Positions 23,656 through 31,560 are shown, counted from the first letter of the stretch. The stretch is DNA of 64,000 nucleotides from Rothia nasimurium (GCF_928381705.1 NZ_CAKMSR010000007.1:92051-156050); one strand, 5' to 3'. Numbers and translations are program-made. The notes: generated by a model from the sequence alone, not told the origin.

Positions 23656-24135
23656 TTAATCTTCACCTAGCTGAGCGTCGAGACGTTCGCGATCTCTCTG
23701 ACGTTGATGAGCAGAAATTTTGTTTGCTAGGACTAAAGACACCACTATTCCAATAACGCCTCCAACTAGTAGCCCGCGAGAAAAGTCATGGTCCACGACG
23801 TCTAAGGTATTCCAGTAAATACCACCCACGACCATGACCGATACGATAACTGTCAGAAGCTTCCATAAAGAGTGCTGTGTCGGACGGGGGGATGGCACAC
23901 GTTTACGCAACCATGAATCTCTCACCGCCATAGCGAAAATTAGTACCCCCATGGGCATTACTGCCCACATCGAATACATCTCAGGCAATACCCAAGCTAG
24001 GACAGCAGACGCTATAAACATCAGGTTCATAGTCCAGACGTAAGAAATCGCAGTTGCCCTGTACAACACCTCACGTTCATATTCATCATCCACTGACTCG
24101 TCGTAGTCGTTCAAAATTTTTTCGTTAAAACTCAT
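23656..24135 (-). CDS. Four-helix membrane protein paired with an XRE regulator
   Basis: This 159-residue protein begins with an acidic segment (NEKILNDYDESVDDEYE) and has two hydrophobic pairs, around residues 35-70 and 92-140, then a charged tail. I do not recognise a named family. Small membrane proteins of this kind often follow a short Cro/CI regulator, and here GGAGGA precedes an ATG that overlaps the regulator's stop by ATGA. Base composition is more A/T-rich than the flanks. Function is unknown. Confidence 0.75.
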   Translation of the reverse strand: MSFNEKILNDYDESVDDEYEREVLYRATAISYVWTMNLMFIASAVLAWVLPEMYSMWAVMPMGVLIFAMAVRDSWLRKRVPSPRPTQHSLWKLLTVIVSVMVVGGIYWNTLDVVDHDFSRGLLVGGVIGIVVSLVLANKISAHQRQRDRERLDAQLGED

Positions 24136-24350
24136 GAATCCTCCATTTCAGGGTCAAAGACCTCTTCTACTGTCCTCCCCAAAACCCGGCAAATTGCCAA
24201 GGCAAGATGCACCGATGGGGAGTAGTTACCCTTCTCAATATTTGCGATTGTTTGCCTTGAAACACCGACACGGGTCGCAAGGTCCCCCTGCGAGATTTCT
24301 TGCCATCGCCTAAATTTCCGAACCATATTGGTTGCGGCTTCTGTTGTCAT
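24132..24350 (-). CDS. XRE (Cro/CI)-family regulator, 72 aa
   Basis: Almost the whole protein is one helix-turn-helix domain: ISQGDLATRVGVSRQTIANI followed by EKGNYSPSVHLALAICRVLG, ending FDPEMEDS. It resembles short YozG-like regulators. The ATG at 24350 has GGAG nine bases upstream; 24371 and 24326 are less likely starts. It is co-transcribed with the membrane protein and probably controls its own promoter through the inverted repeat at 24383-24400. Confidence 0.85.
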   Translation of the reverse strand: MTTEAATNMVRKFRRWQEISQGDLATRVGVSRQTIANIEKGNYSPSVHLALAICRVLGRTVEEVFDPEMEDS

Positions 24351-24382
24351 ATGTGAACTCCAACGTGTCAACCTCCATTAAG

Positions 24383-24400
24383 TGTAAACTATTTTTTACA
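24383..24400. promoter_or_regulatory. TGTAAA-6-TTTACA operator upstream of the XRE gene
   Basis: Perfect 6-bp arms separated by CTATTT, 33 bases before the regulator start. It is also flanked by two CTTAATG copies on the minus strand. The position fits autoregulation. Confidence 0.5.
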
Positions 24401-24405
24401 TTAAG

Positions 24406-24424
24406 GAATGAAAAATTATCATTC
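24406..24424. promoter_or_regulatory. GAATGA-7-TCATTC inverted repeat
   Basis: A 19-bp inverted repeat with an A/T centre resembling a weak Fur/Zur-type box, between the XRE gene and the divergent monooxygenase gene. Which gene it serves is unclear. Confidence 0.3.
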
Positions 24425-24538
24425 GGCAAAGAAAATTTCACTTCTGCTTGTAGACATCGCTCATAACTTAATTGCTGACAAGGTACGCCTGCTCTGCCTA
24501 GGATGAAGTTGAGAAGTAAGTACACATTGGGAGAGAAC

Positions 24539-24859
24539 ATGATTTTCATTGTTGTGAAGTACCAGGTTAAGGACGGCGACCGCGAGGGCTTTTTGGCCGC
24601 TACCCGCGAGTTCACCGAGGCTACCCGCGCTGAGCCGGGCAATAAGTGGTTTGAGTGGTCGCTGAGCGTTGAGGACCCCAACGAGGTTGTTCTGGTTGAG
24701 GCTTTTGAGGACGACGCCGCGGCAGATCACGTGGAGTCAGACCACTTTGCCAAGGGGCTGGAGGCCATGAAGCCTTGGCTGACCGAAACTCCCAAGATTA
24801 TTTCTCGCACGATCGACGGCAATGACTGGGATGAAATGGGAGAGCTGAAAATTTCGTAG
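24539..24859 (+). CDS. Antibiotic biosynthesis monooxygenase-domain (ABM) protein
   Basis: This 106-residue single-domain protein is of the dimeric ferredoxin-like YgiN/ABM family: MIFIVVKYQVKDGDREGFL, then PGNKWFEWSLSVEDPNEVVLVEAFED and HVESDHFAKGLEAM. Members include quinol monooxygenases and haem-degrading IsdG-like enzymes; the substrate cannot be told here. The ATG at 24539 follows GGGAGAG, so the upstream 12-codon extension is rejected. A terminator lies directly behind, so it is probably monocistronic. Confidence 0.85.
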   Translation: MIFIVVKYQVKDGDREGFLAATREFTEATRAEPGNKWFEWSLSVEDPNEVVLVEAFEDDAAADHVESDHFAKGLEAMKPWLTETPKIISRTIDGNDWDEMGELKIS

Positions 24860-24873
24860 CTTGCTCCGCACCC

Positions 24874-24917
24874 GGACGCCGGTGGGCAGTTCACTGCCTA
24901 CTGGCGTCCTTGTTTTT
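24874..24917 (+). terminator. Terminator with GGACGCC/GGCGTCC stem base
   Basis: GGACGCCGGT (24874) and ACTGGCGTCC (to 24909) frame an inner GGCAGT/ACTGCC stem, followed by TTGTTTTT. The bottom of the stem is an inverted pair of the repeated GGACGCC word. Confidence 0.88.
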
Positions 24918-25027
24918 GCCCCTGGTGTGTAGCCGGGGTAGGGTTATCTCTTGACCGATTGACTAGAATGGGTGTGGAGGTCGCCGTGGGGCGTCCTGAT
25001 TTTTACTGCCTACGACCGGGGAGCCAC

Positions 25028-25849
25028 ATGACTTTGCCGAATGCCGCCCAGGCCCACCACGATGAGCATCTTGATGCTGACCATACGTCGGTTTCGCTTG
25101 CTGTTTCTACCGTGATTTTGGCTCTGCGGCGCAAGGAGGGCGAGTCTCATCATTCGCTGTGGCTGCCTCTGGTGCGCCGTCTGCGTGAACCCTATAAGGG
25201 TCAGTGGGCCCTGCCGGGTGGCCCCTTGCAGCCCGATATGTCTCTTGAAGAAGCGGCTGGTTACACCCTTCAGCGGGCGACCGGCCTGGTGCCGGGTTAT
25301 CTTGAGCAGCTCTATGCTTTTGGCGACGTGCACCGCACTCCGGACTACAAGATTATGCGCGAGGGCGGTTCCTTGCCGGTTCCTGCTGAGGAAGATCGGC
25401 ATGAGCGTGTGGTGTCGGTGATTTACTGGGCGTCTATCCCTCAGACCGAGGTCAACCGCACCCGGGTTCACGAGAATATCCGTTGGTTCCCCATCGACGA
25501 GCTGCCCATCCTGGCTTTCGACCATAACGAGATTGTTGAGTACGCCCTCTACCGCCTGCAGAATAAGGTGGAGTACTCCCGTATTGCCCATTCTTTCTTG
25601 GGCGAGGAGTTTACTCTGGCTCAGCTGCGTGAGGTTTATGAGGCGATTTTGGGTCGTGCTCTTGACCCTGCAAATTTCCGCCGCCAGATTGCGGCCTCTA
25701 AGTCTATTATTGATACGGGTAAGCGTGTTGAGGGTACCCGCCACCGCCCGCCGCGTCTTTACCGTTACAATCACTCGCGTGCCTTCGCGGATCAGGGCCC
25801 TCTGGGCATGTACCGTGAGGCCGCCTATAACGCCGAACAGGGGAAGTAA
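25028..25849 (+). CDS. NUDIX-domain transcriptional regulator (NrtR-like)
   Basis: This 273-residue protein has an N-terminal NUDIX fold (QWALPGGPLQPDMSLEEAA, residues about 60-80) joined to a C-terminal winged-helix domain (FTLAQLREVYEAILGRALDP, then FRRQI and a basic end). In the Nudix box the catalytic REUxEE positions read YTLQRATGL, so hydrolase activity is probably lost, as in NrtR-type regulators that sense ADP-ribose-like ligands and control NAD genes. The ATG at 25028 follows GGGGAG. No NAD gene is adjacent, so the target is unknown. Four bases separate it from the lipoprotein gene at 25854. Confidence 0.82.
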   Translation: MTLPNAAQAHHDEHLDADHTSVSLAVSTVILALRRKEGESHHSLWLPLVRRLREPYKGQWALPGGPLQPDMSLEEAAGYTLQRATGLVPGYLEQLYAFGDVHRTPDYKIMREGGSLPVPAEEDRHERVVSVIYWASIPQTEVNRTRVHENIRWFPIDELPILAFDHNEIVEYALYRLQNKVEYSRIAHSFLGEEFTLAQLREVYEAILGRALDPANFRRQIAASKSIIDTGKRVEGTRHRPPRLYRYNHSRAFADQGPLGMYREAAYNAEQGK

Positions 25850-25853
25850 ATTT

Positions 25854-26708
25854 ATGAAGCGCCTAGTGCCCTTAGCAGTAGTCACCATTCTTGCTCTCAG
25901 CGCATGTGGCACCTCTGTAGAGACAGCCCCTGAAGCTGCACCCACTATCACTTATACCGATGGGATGACAGCTACGGTAGTGACAGTTGAATCAGCTAAT
26001 ACATTTACCGCGAGTATCGATGGAGTGGAAAAAGAAGTTCGTCTTCTTAATGTCGCAGCCCCTACTAGCAGTGGGATTGCTCTCTCAAGTACCTGTTTAG
26101 TGGATGAGTCCAAAGCTCTGCTTGCCGAGAAACTGCCTGAGGGTAGCCAGGTAACTCTAAATTTTGATGAGTCTCAGCGCGGGGCAACCGGCTACGTTGA
26201 GGCCGCCGTGTATGCAGGAGATGCCTTTATCAATCGTGATATGGCGCGGGCTGGCATGGTTGCTACCACCTTTACTAGCAATGCAGATGAGTTCTACGGA
26301 GAGATTTCTCAGGCTCAGCAGGATGCCGCCAATGAGGGTCTTGGTCTTTATTCCAAGGACATCGAATGTACCATTCCTGCTCAAATCCAGGCACAAAAGA
26401 TAGCTGTAGAGGACGCTAAAAGCTGGGAAGTAGACACATCAGCCGAAGCTCCACTAGAGCAAAAGCAACGTGAAAACGAACGCCAGGCTATCTACCGTGA
26501 CGCCTCTGCGGTGTACAAGGACTTAGAAGAACAGACTAAAGCTCCCGCTCAGTGGGTAGGGTCAATCGTGACCCTAGACGCCGTTACAGCACAGCTAAAT
26601 GAACTCCGCTCACTTCTGGGCGATGACTTCTACCCTGAGAACGGCACCAGCGTGAACCAGCAGAAGAAGGCTGAGGCTGAGGCCACCCCGGTGCGCCCGG
26701 GTTCCTAA
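25854..26708 (+). CDS. SNase-like lipoprotein
   Basis: This 284-residue protein has a lipobox (TILALSACG) and a region like staphylococcal nuclease: VVTVESANTFTASIDG, VRLLNVAAP, LLAEKLPEGSQVTLNFD, then YVEAAVYAGDAFINRDMARAG and a helical C-terminus. The aspartates that bind calcium in true SNases are altered (VESANT instead of VxDGDT), so nuclease activity is doubtful. It is a paralogue of the convergent gene ending at 26720. There is no strong ribosome site, but GGGGAAG lies eight bases before the ATG. Confidence 0.75.
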   Translation: MKRLVPLAVVTILALSACGTSVETAPEAAPTITYTDGMTATVVTVESANTFTASIDGVEKEVRLLNVAAPTSSGIALSSTCLVDESKALLAEKLPEGSQVTLNFDESQRGATGYVEAAVYAGDAFINRDMARAGMVATTFTSNADEFYGEISQAQQDAANEGLGLYSKDIECTIPAQIQAQKIAVEDAKSWEVDTSAEAPLEQKQRENERQAIYRDASAVYKDLEEQTKAPAQWVGSIVTLDAVTAQLNELRSLLGDDFYPENGTSVNQQKKAEAEATPVRPGS

Positions 26709-26719
26709 AAGGGCTGAGC

Positions 26720-27865
26720 TCAGCGGACGCCGCCCCTCGTTCCCCTGCCTCTGGGCAGGCGGGTGAGGGGCGGCGTCCTTTTAATCCACTGTGGTAGATG
26801 GGCTAGGGGGCTGAGGTAAGAGCTCTCTGTGGGGTTTGCGGGGTCTTCAGGGTGGGGTGTATCGCCCGGGTGGGTGGTATCTGGGTTAACGGAGGTAGGT
26901 TCGGGGGCAGGGGGCTGTTCTGGGGCTGGAACTTCTTCCGGAGCCGGAGCTTGATCTGAGGCAGGAGGTGCGTCAGGAGCCGGCAACTGGGCGACCTCAC
27001 CTGTGGGGTGGTTCTTGCCGTCCTTCTCTGCTTTTTCGTTTTCTAGTCTTTCTCGTTCAGCTTCTTCGGCTAGGTTGTAGACGATGCGTTTGCTGTCGCG
27101 AGCCCGCAGGAAGGTGTCACGCAGGGTTTTGACGGATTGGGTTTGGGCAATGGCTGAGAGCAGGGGCAGGTCGCTGGCAGTTTCGTACTCTTCGAGGCGG
27201 CGGGTGAGAGAATCTGCGGCTTCTAGGGGCTCTTTGAGACCTATTCCTTGGGCGTTATTTACACTGGTGAGAGTAGAATTTAACTGGGACGGGAGTGCGC
27301 ACTCAACGCTTCGACTGTAGATACCTGCCTGTTGCTGATCAGCCTCGTCTTGGGCTGCGCTGATAGTTTCATAGAGGGTGGAGCTACCCTCGGTAACGGC
27401 TACGCCGAAGCCTGCTCTGGCCATCTCAGCGTTAAGTAGTCGCCCATCGGGCAGGGTGACTCCCGCCGTAACCTTAACGGTGGGGCTGGCGGAGGGCTCT
27501 GGCTGGCTGGTTTCCCCCGCCCCTAGGGCCTCATCGTAAGTAAGGGTGACGGGTGAGCCGACAGGTAGAAGCTTGGTCAGGTACTCGGTGGCCTCTGTGG
27601 ACAGGCAGCGCATATCCTCATTATCGTGCTTGGCCTGCGGGGTAACCAGGTTCAGCAGGTTAACGGTGATAGTAGTGCCGTCCCTTTCCAGGCTGAGGGT
27701 GTCGGCATCGATGACGTGTACAACACAAGCTACGGAGGTGCTGTCTGTAGCGCTGGGGGTGGCGGTGCTGGCAGGTTCAGCAGCATTGCCAAAGAGGCCG
27801 CAAGCGGTGAGAGTGAACATGCCGACCGTGAGAGTGGCGGGTGCAAAAATGCGAGCAGGGCGCAT
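26720..27865 (-). CDS. SNase-like lipoprotein with proline-rich tail
   Basis: This 381-residue lipoprotein (lipobox FTLTACG) has an SNase-like domain: VVHVIDADTLSLERDG, VNLLNLVTPQ, LTKLLPVGSPVTLTYDE, and LPDGRLLNAEMARAGFGVA. The DADT aspartates are kept, but the usual RLxxxDxPE segment reads NLLNLVTPQ, so activity is uncertain. A coiled-coil stretch (EEAERERLENEKAEKDG) and a Pro/Glu/Ala-rich tail follow. The last codons run through the terminator of the convergent gene, leaving 11 bases between the two stop codons. It is the paralogue of 25854-26708. Confidence 0.75.
   Translation of the reverse strand: MRPARIFAPATLTVGMFTLTACGLFGNAAEPASTATPSATDSTSVACVVHVIDADTLSLERDGTTITVNLLNLVTPQAKHDNEDMRCLSTEATEYLTKLLPVGSPVTLTYDEALGAGETSQPEPSASPTVKVTAGVTLPDGRLLNAEMARAGFGVAVTEGSSTLYETISAAQDEADQQQAGIYSRSVECALPSQLNSTLTSVNNAQGIGLKEPLEAADSLTRRLEEYETASDLPLLSAIAQTQSVKTLRDTFLRARDSKRIVYNLAEEAERERLENEKAEKDGKNHPTGEVAQLPAPDAPPASDQAPAPEEVPAPEQPPAPEPTSVNPDTTHPGDTPHPEDPANPTESSYLSPLAHLPQWIKRTPPLTRLPRGRGTRGGVR
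26725..26782. terminator. Terminator between the convergent lipoprotein genes
   Basis: GGACGCCGCCCCTC (26725-26738) pairs with GAGGGGCGGCGTCC (26765-26778), enclosing a CCTGCC/GGCAGG hairpin and followed by TTTT on the plus strand. The stem base is the repeated GGACGCC word. Confidence 0.9.
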
Positions 27866-27947
27866 GGATCTACTCCTTTGTGTTGCTCACCATACTAGGT
27901 GTCCCAGTGGCTGACTTGCCAGTATTACAGCCCCAGGTTGTGCCCTT

Positions 27948-28002
27948 AAAAGCCGGGTGCCGGCGTCCGCTCTGCTGAGAAGGACGCCGGCACCCGGCTT
28001 TT
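27948..28002. terminator. Bidirectional terminator after sodA
   Basis: AAAAGCCGGGTGCC... and its complement form a stem of about 21 bp with GGCGTCC (27962) and GGACGCC (27982) at the loop end, and T-tracts on both strands. It ends the leftward sodA transcript. Confidence 0.92.
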
Positions 28003-28027
28003 CACCTGCACACGGGGTGCGAGGGTT

Positions 28028-28660
28028 TTAGGCCTCGGGAATGATGAGACCCTTGGTCTGGGAGACAGCGCGGTCAAAGCGGGCTGCGACGTCTTCCCAG
28101 TTGACGATGTTCCAGAAGGCCTTGACGTAGTCAGCCTTGACGTTCTGGTAGTCCAGGTAGAAGGCGTGCTCCCACATATCCAGCTGCAGCACGGGGATCA
28201 GGGCGACGGAGATGTTGCCCTGCTGGTCGTAGAGCTGCTCGATGACGAGGCGCTTACCGACGGTGTCCCAAGCCAGGATGGCCCAGCCGGAGCCCTGGAT
28301 GGTGAGGGCTACGTTTTCGAAGTGGGCGCGGAAGCCGTCAAAGGAGCCGAAGTCGTTGTCGATTGCTGCTGCCAGCTCGCCGACGGGCTTGTCGCCACCC
28401 TCGGGTGAGAGGTTCTTCCAGAAGATGGAGTGGTTGGTGTGGCCGCCCAGGTTGAAGGCTAGGTCCTTGGAGAGCTTGCCGATGTTGGCGAAGTCGCCCT
28501 TTTCGCGGGCTTCTTCCATCTTTTCCAGGGCGGTGTTGGCGCCGCCAACGTAGGTGGCGTGGTGCTTGGAGTGGTGCAGCTCCATGATGCGGGCTGAAAT
28601 GTGGGGCTCGAGGGCTGCGTAGTCGTAGTCGAGTTCAGGCAGAACGTACTTTTCTGACAT
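28028..28660 (-). CDS. sodA: Superoxide dismutase (Mn/Fe family)
   Basis: This 210-residue enzyme converts superoxide to hydrogen peroxide and oxygen. It has the expected start [19 protein letters not shown], the metal-ligand helices with [10 protein letters not shown] and [11 protein letters not shown], and [19 protein letters not shown] supplying the last Asp and His ligands. QQGN in the second half is more like manganese enzymes, but the metal is not certain. The ATG at 28660 is eight bases after AAAGGA; the one at 28666 touches that site and is rejected. No signal peptide, so it is cytoplasmic. Confidence 0.96.
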   Translation of the reverse strand: MSEKYVLPELDYDYAALEPHISARIMELHHSKHHATYVGGANTALEKMEEAREKGDFANIGKLSKDLAFNLGGHTNHSIFWKNLSPEGGDKPVGELAAAIDNDFGSFDGFRAHFENVALTIQGSGWAILAWDTVGKRLVIEQLYDQQGNISVALIPVLQLDMWEHAFYLDYQNVKADYVKAFWNIVNWEDVAARFDRAVSQTKGLIIPEA

Positions 28661-28956
28661 GGTCATTCCTTTCGTTGAAGGCCCTTCTTTGGGTCTTTCT
28701 GGGTTTAACTCTACACACTGGGGAGCACGGGGTCACGAGAGGTTACTTGATAAGTCCCCTTGTTTAGCCCTGGGCAAAACGGCTGAAAGGGGGCAGGCGG
28801 ACGCCCGGGGTAGGTTCTCCACAGTTTTCCACTTAAGAGCGGGGAAAGTTATCCACAGGTGGGGATAAAACTGGGGATATTCGAATTACACGGCTGGGAG
28901 TTTCGAAGATGTTCGAGAAAATAGTGCAGAGGATAGGGCAAGCAGGGGCGTAGCCT

Positions 28957-28997
28957 TTCGAAAATACACCGGTGTTGTTCGAAAATCACACCGGTGT
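28957..28997. repeat. Two tandem TTCGAAAAT-ACACCGGTGT units
   Basis: TTCGAAAAT followed by the palindrome ACACCGGTGT occurs at 28957-28975 and, with one extra base, at 28978-28997. Related TTCGAA or TTCGAG fragments lie just upstream around 28878-28920. The repeats are among the DnaA boxes. Confidence 0.7.
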
Positions 28998-29155
28998 CAC
29001 TTATCCACGGGTGTGGATAAGCACTGTGGAAAACATACTTTTTAGGCACTTCAACTCGGTGATGAGCGCACTTTTGAGCGTTTTTACCCACAGGGCTGGC
29101 GGTTTTTCCACCTTTTAAGTGGATATTGTTCACAGACTTATCCACAGGTGGGGAT

Positions 29156-29201
29156 AAAAGGTGCCCCGGCCGCCTAAACAGGCTGACCGGGGCACCTTTT
29201 T
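29156..29201. terminator. Bidirectional terminator downstream of the marR gene
   Basis: AAAAGGTGCCCCGG pairs with CCGGGGCACCTTTT across a 17-base loop, with T-tracts on both strands. It ends leftward transcription from the MarR gene and insulates the DnaA-box region. Confidence 0.88.
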
Positions 29202-29280
29202 ATAGATAATCCAGATTTAAAGCTGTGGATAAGAACTGTGCATAGACATAGCGGGAACCACCACCAGAGGTTTAAATCGC

Positions 29281-29799
29281 CTAGTCGAGAGAGGCTACAT
29301 TCGAGACGTTAATGACCGTGCTGGGCTTGTCCCCCAGGACTGATTCACCGATTTTGGCGAGGGACTTCACCTGGCGGGCATTAAGCTGATCAAAGATAAT
29401 GCGGCGAACAGCCTCGACGTGGCCGGGGGCAGCCTCCTGCACCTTAGCCAGACCACCGGGCAGCAGGTGGCAGATGGAGACACGGCGGTCTTTTTCCCAG
29501 GTGCTGCGCTCAACAAAGTTATCTTTCTCCAGGCGGGTTACCACCCGTGACAGTCGAGGCAGCAGGGTGTTGGTCTGCCGAGCCAGGTCGGTCATGGTGA
29601 GTTTGTGCTGGGGAGATTCTGAGAGCATAGCGAGCACCATGTACTCAACGAAGCTGAGGCCCGAATCCTTCTGCAACTGGCTTTCAAGTTGGCCGGGCAG
29701 GTTAAACATGATGGAGGAGATAAAGAGCCAGCCTTCGCGCTCTTCTTCGTTCAGCCATCGGGTGCTCTGGTTAGCAGCTGCAGGGGTTTCTTCGCTCAT
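29281..29799 (-). CDS. MarR-family regulator
   Basis: This 172-residue winged-helix repressor has LTMTDLARQTNTLLPRLSRVVTR as recognition region and FVERSTWEKDRRVSICHLLP as the wing, with dimerisation helices on either side. The ATG at 29799 follows AGAGGAACC, so the extension to 29826 is rejected. There is no adjacent target gene, as the next gene upstream is nhaA, transcribed the other way. A possible leftward -10 (TATAGA) lies at 29843-29838. Confidence 0.88.
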   Translation of the reverse strand: MSEETPAAANQSTRWLNEEEREGWLFISSIMFNLPGQLESQLQKDSGLSFVEYMVLAMLSESPQHKLTMTDLARQTNTLLPRLSRVVTRLEKDNFVERSTWEKDRRVSICHLLPGGLAKVQEAAPGHVEAVRRIIFDQLNARQVKSLAKIGESVLGDKPSTVINVSNVASLD

Positions 29800-30061
29800 G
29801 GTTCCTCTGGTCGGTACTGTAGGCAAAAGTGGGGTTGTCTATACCTAGTCTAAGTTTCATTCAAAACAGTTTCTGCTCCTGGTGCACCCGTGTTGATGCC
29901 TTTTGCAAAAAATATCGGTTATTTAGGGCTAGTTTTTCCTTCCGCTCTTCAGCAAGGTCCCCTCAAGCCAGCCCCTTGCTAGTATGACTCGCGCCCAAAA
30001 CCTACACCCACTCCCTTAATTCCTCACCAGGCCTTCATTTGATAAGCTAGATTACTAAGGT

Positions 30062-30127
30062 GTGCCGGGAAGACTGGTCGGCCCGCCCAACTCACCACCG
30101 CTCTACCGAAGATAGATGCCCCGGCGC
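30062..30127 (+). ncRNA. Structured leader RNA before nhaA, possible cation riboswitch
   Basis: GUGCCGGG (30062-30069) pairs with CCCGGCGC (30120-30127, one G-U) to close a multi-branch structure. Inside are TGGT/ACCA and the hairpin TCTA-CCGAAGA-TAGA (30102-30116). The closing stem ends 39 bases before the GTG of nhaA. Structured leaders called nhaA-I and nhaA-II precede many nhaA genes and have been reported as lithium-sensing riboswitches. The arrangement is suggestive, but I cannot confirm the consensus by eye. Confidence 0.4.
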
Positions 30128-30165
30128 CGCAACCGTCCGCCCCAACATCGCTTCAGGAGACTCCT

Positions 30166-31560
30166 GTGAGTAGGCGGTTTATCGTTACCCATCGACCCCA
30201 AAGAGCGTTTATGTCATCTGAAAATACCGTCCTGTCGCGCGGCTCCTATAAGGAATCCCAGCGCATTTCAGAGATCCTATCCAAGGAATCCACCGGCGGC
30301 ATCATCCTGCTGGTTGCTACCGTCCTCGCCCTCATTTTTGCTAACTCAGCCGCCGCCGAGCACTACTTCGGCCTGCGCGATACCTACCTGGGCGCTGATT
30401 TCTGGGGCCTACACCTTAAACTTTCTATCGGTCACTGGGCTGCCGACGGTCTGCTGGCGGTTTTCTTCTTCCTGGTCGGCCTTGAACTCAAAAAGGAATT
30501 TGTCGAGGGCGACTTGCGCAACCCCGGCAAGGCCCTCGTTCCTATCGTGGCAGCAGCCGGTGGTGTTGCCCTGCCCGCCATCATCTACGTACTGGTTAAC
30601 CTCAACAGCAGTTCTGAGGCGCTGGGGGGCTGGGCTATTCCCGCAGCAACCGACATCGCTTTCGCGGTGGCCGTCCTCGCTGTTATCGGCTCCCACCTAC
30701 CGTCAGCCCTGCGCACCTTCCTGCTGACCCTGGCTGTGGTCGATGACCTGATCGCCATCACCATCATCGCCCTCTTCTACACCTCAGACCTGAAGATCGG
30801 TTTCCTTGCCCTCTCGATCATTCCCATTGCCCTCTACGCCCTGGTAGCGCGCAAGGGCGAGAAGCTCTTCCACCTCTCCCCCGCCGCGTCCTGGTTCATC
30901 CTGCTGCCCATCGGTTTTGTGGTCTGGGTACTCTTCCTCAATTCCGGTATTCACGCCACCATCGCGGGCGTCATTCTGGCCTTCATGATTCCCGTGCGCA
31001 AGAACAAGCGCACCGAAGCAGCGGACGCCCACCACGGCCTGGCCGAGGTCATGGAGCACCGCGTGCGCCCCTTCTCCGCAGGTTTCTGCGTCCCCGTCTT
31101 CGCCTTCTTCTCAGCGGGCGTCGCTATCGGCGGCTTCCAGGGCTTCATTGACGCGGTCACCGAGCCTATTGCTTACGGCATCATTCTGGCCCTGATTTTC
31201 GGCAAGATGATTGGTATTACTGCTTCCACCTGGCTGGTCACCCGCCTGCGCCGCGCCAACCTGGACCCCGATATCGCCTGGATTGACGTGATTGGTGTGG
31301 CCACCCTGGCCGGTATCGGCTTCACCGTCTCCCTGCTGATTGCCGAGCTCTCCTTCGGTCTGGGCTCCGACTACAACGACGCCGCTAAGGTCGCGATTCT
31401 GACCGCCTCGGTCACCGCCGCCCTGCTCGGTGCCATCATCCTGTCGATCCGCAACAAGCACTACAAGCAGGTTGCGCTCAAGGAGACTGTGGATGAAAAC
31501 CAGGACGGCATCCCCGACGTCTTCACCGACAACACGGACGCACCCCGCCCCGGCGCCTAA
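30166..31560 (+). CDS. nhaA: Na+/H+ antiporter NhaA (first copy)
   Basis: This 464-residue antiporter exports Na+ or Li+ in exchange for protons. Recognisable NhaA blocks are GSYKESQRISEILSKESTGG, FFFLVGLELKKEFVEGDL, the IPAATDIAFAVAVLA helix with its essential Asp, and TLAVVDDLIAI with the two adjacent Asp residues of the ion site. About twelve membrane helices are expected. The GTG at 30166 follows AGGAGA; an ATG at 30211 is possible. The C-terminal tail ends DENQDGIPDVFTDNTDAPRP, an unusual Asp-rich sequence also present in the second copy. Confidence 0.95.
   Translation: MSRRFIVTHRPQRAFMSSENTVLSRGSYKESQRISEILSKESTGGIILLVATVLALIFANSAAAEHYFGLRDTYLGADFWGLHLKLSIGHWAADGLLAVFFFLVGLELKKEFVEGDLRNPGKALVPIVAAAGGVALPAIIYVLVNLNSSSEALGGWAIPAATDIAFAVAVLAVIGSHLPSALRTFLLTLAVVDDLIAITIIALFYTSDLKIGFLALSIIPIALYALVARKGEKLFHLSPAASWFILLPIGFVVWVLFLNSGIHATIAGVILAFMIPVRKNKRTEAADAHHGLAEVMEHRVRPFSAGFCVPVFAFFSAGVAIGGFQGFIDAVTEPIAYGIILALIFGKMIGITASTWLVTRLRRANLDPDIAWIDVIGVATLAGIGFTVSLLIAELSFGLGSDYNDAAKVAILTASVTAALLGAIILSIRNKHYKQVALKETVDENQDGIPDVFTDNTDAPRPGA

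Larger units (their letters stand above)
28849..29232. other. Cluster of DnaA boxes
   Basis: Four perfect TTATCCACA boxes occur at 28849-28857 (+), 29012-29020 (-), 29138-29146 (+) and 29224-29232 (-). Near matches include TTATCCACG at 29001, TTTTCCACA at 29033-29025, TTACCCACA near 29084 and TTGTTCACA at 29127. The region has no gene and is A/T-richer than its surroundings. This is the density seen in origins or DnaA-titration loci, but neither dnaA nor dnaN is in the window. Confidence 0.8.

Noticed and set aside
28659..29145. Short frames in the DnaA-box region
   Set aside because: They are antisense or lack ribosome sites, and the region's repeats and DnaA boxes explain the sequence better.
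28849..29232. Calling the DnaA-box cluster oriC outright
   Set aside because: dnaA and dnaN are not present, and the neighbouring gene order suggests the origin lies elsewhere. It is reported as a DnaA-box cluster instead.
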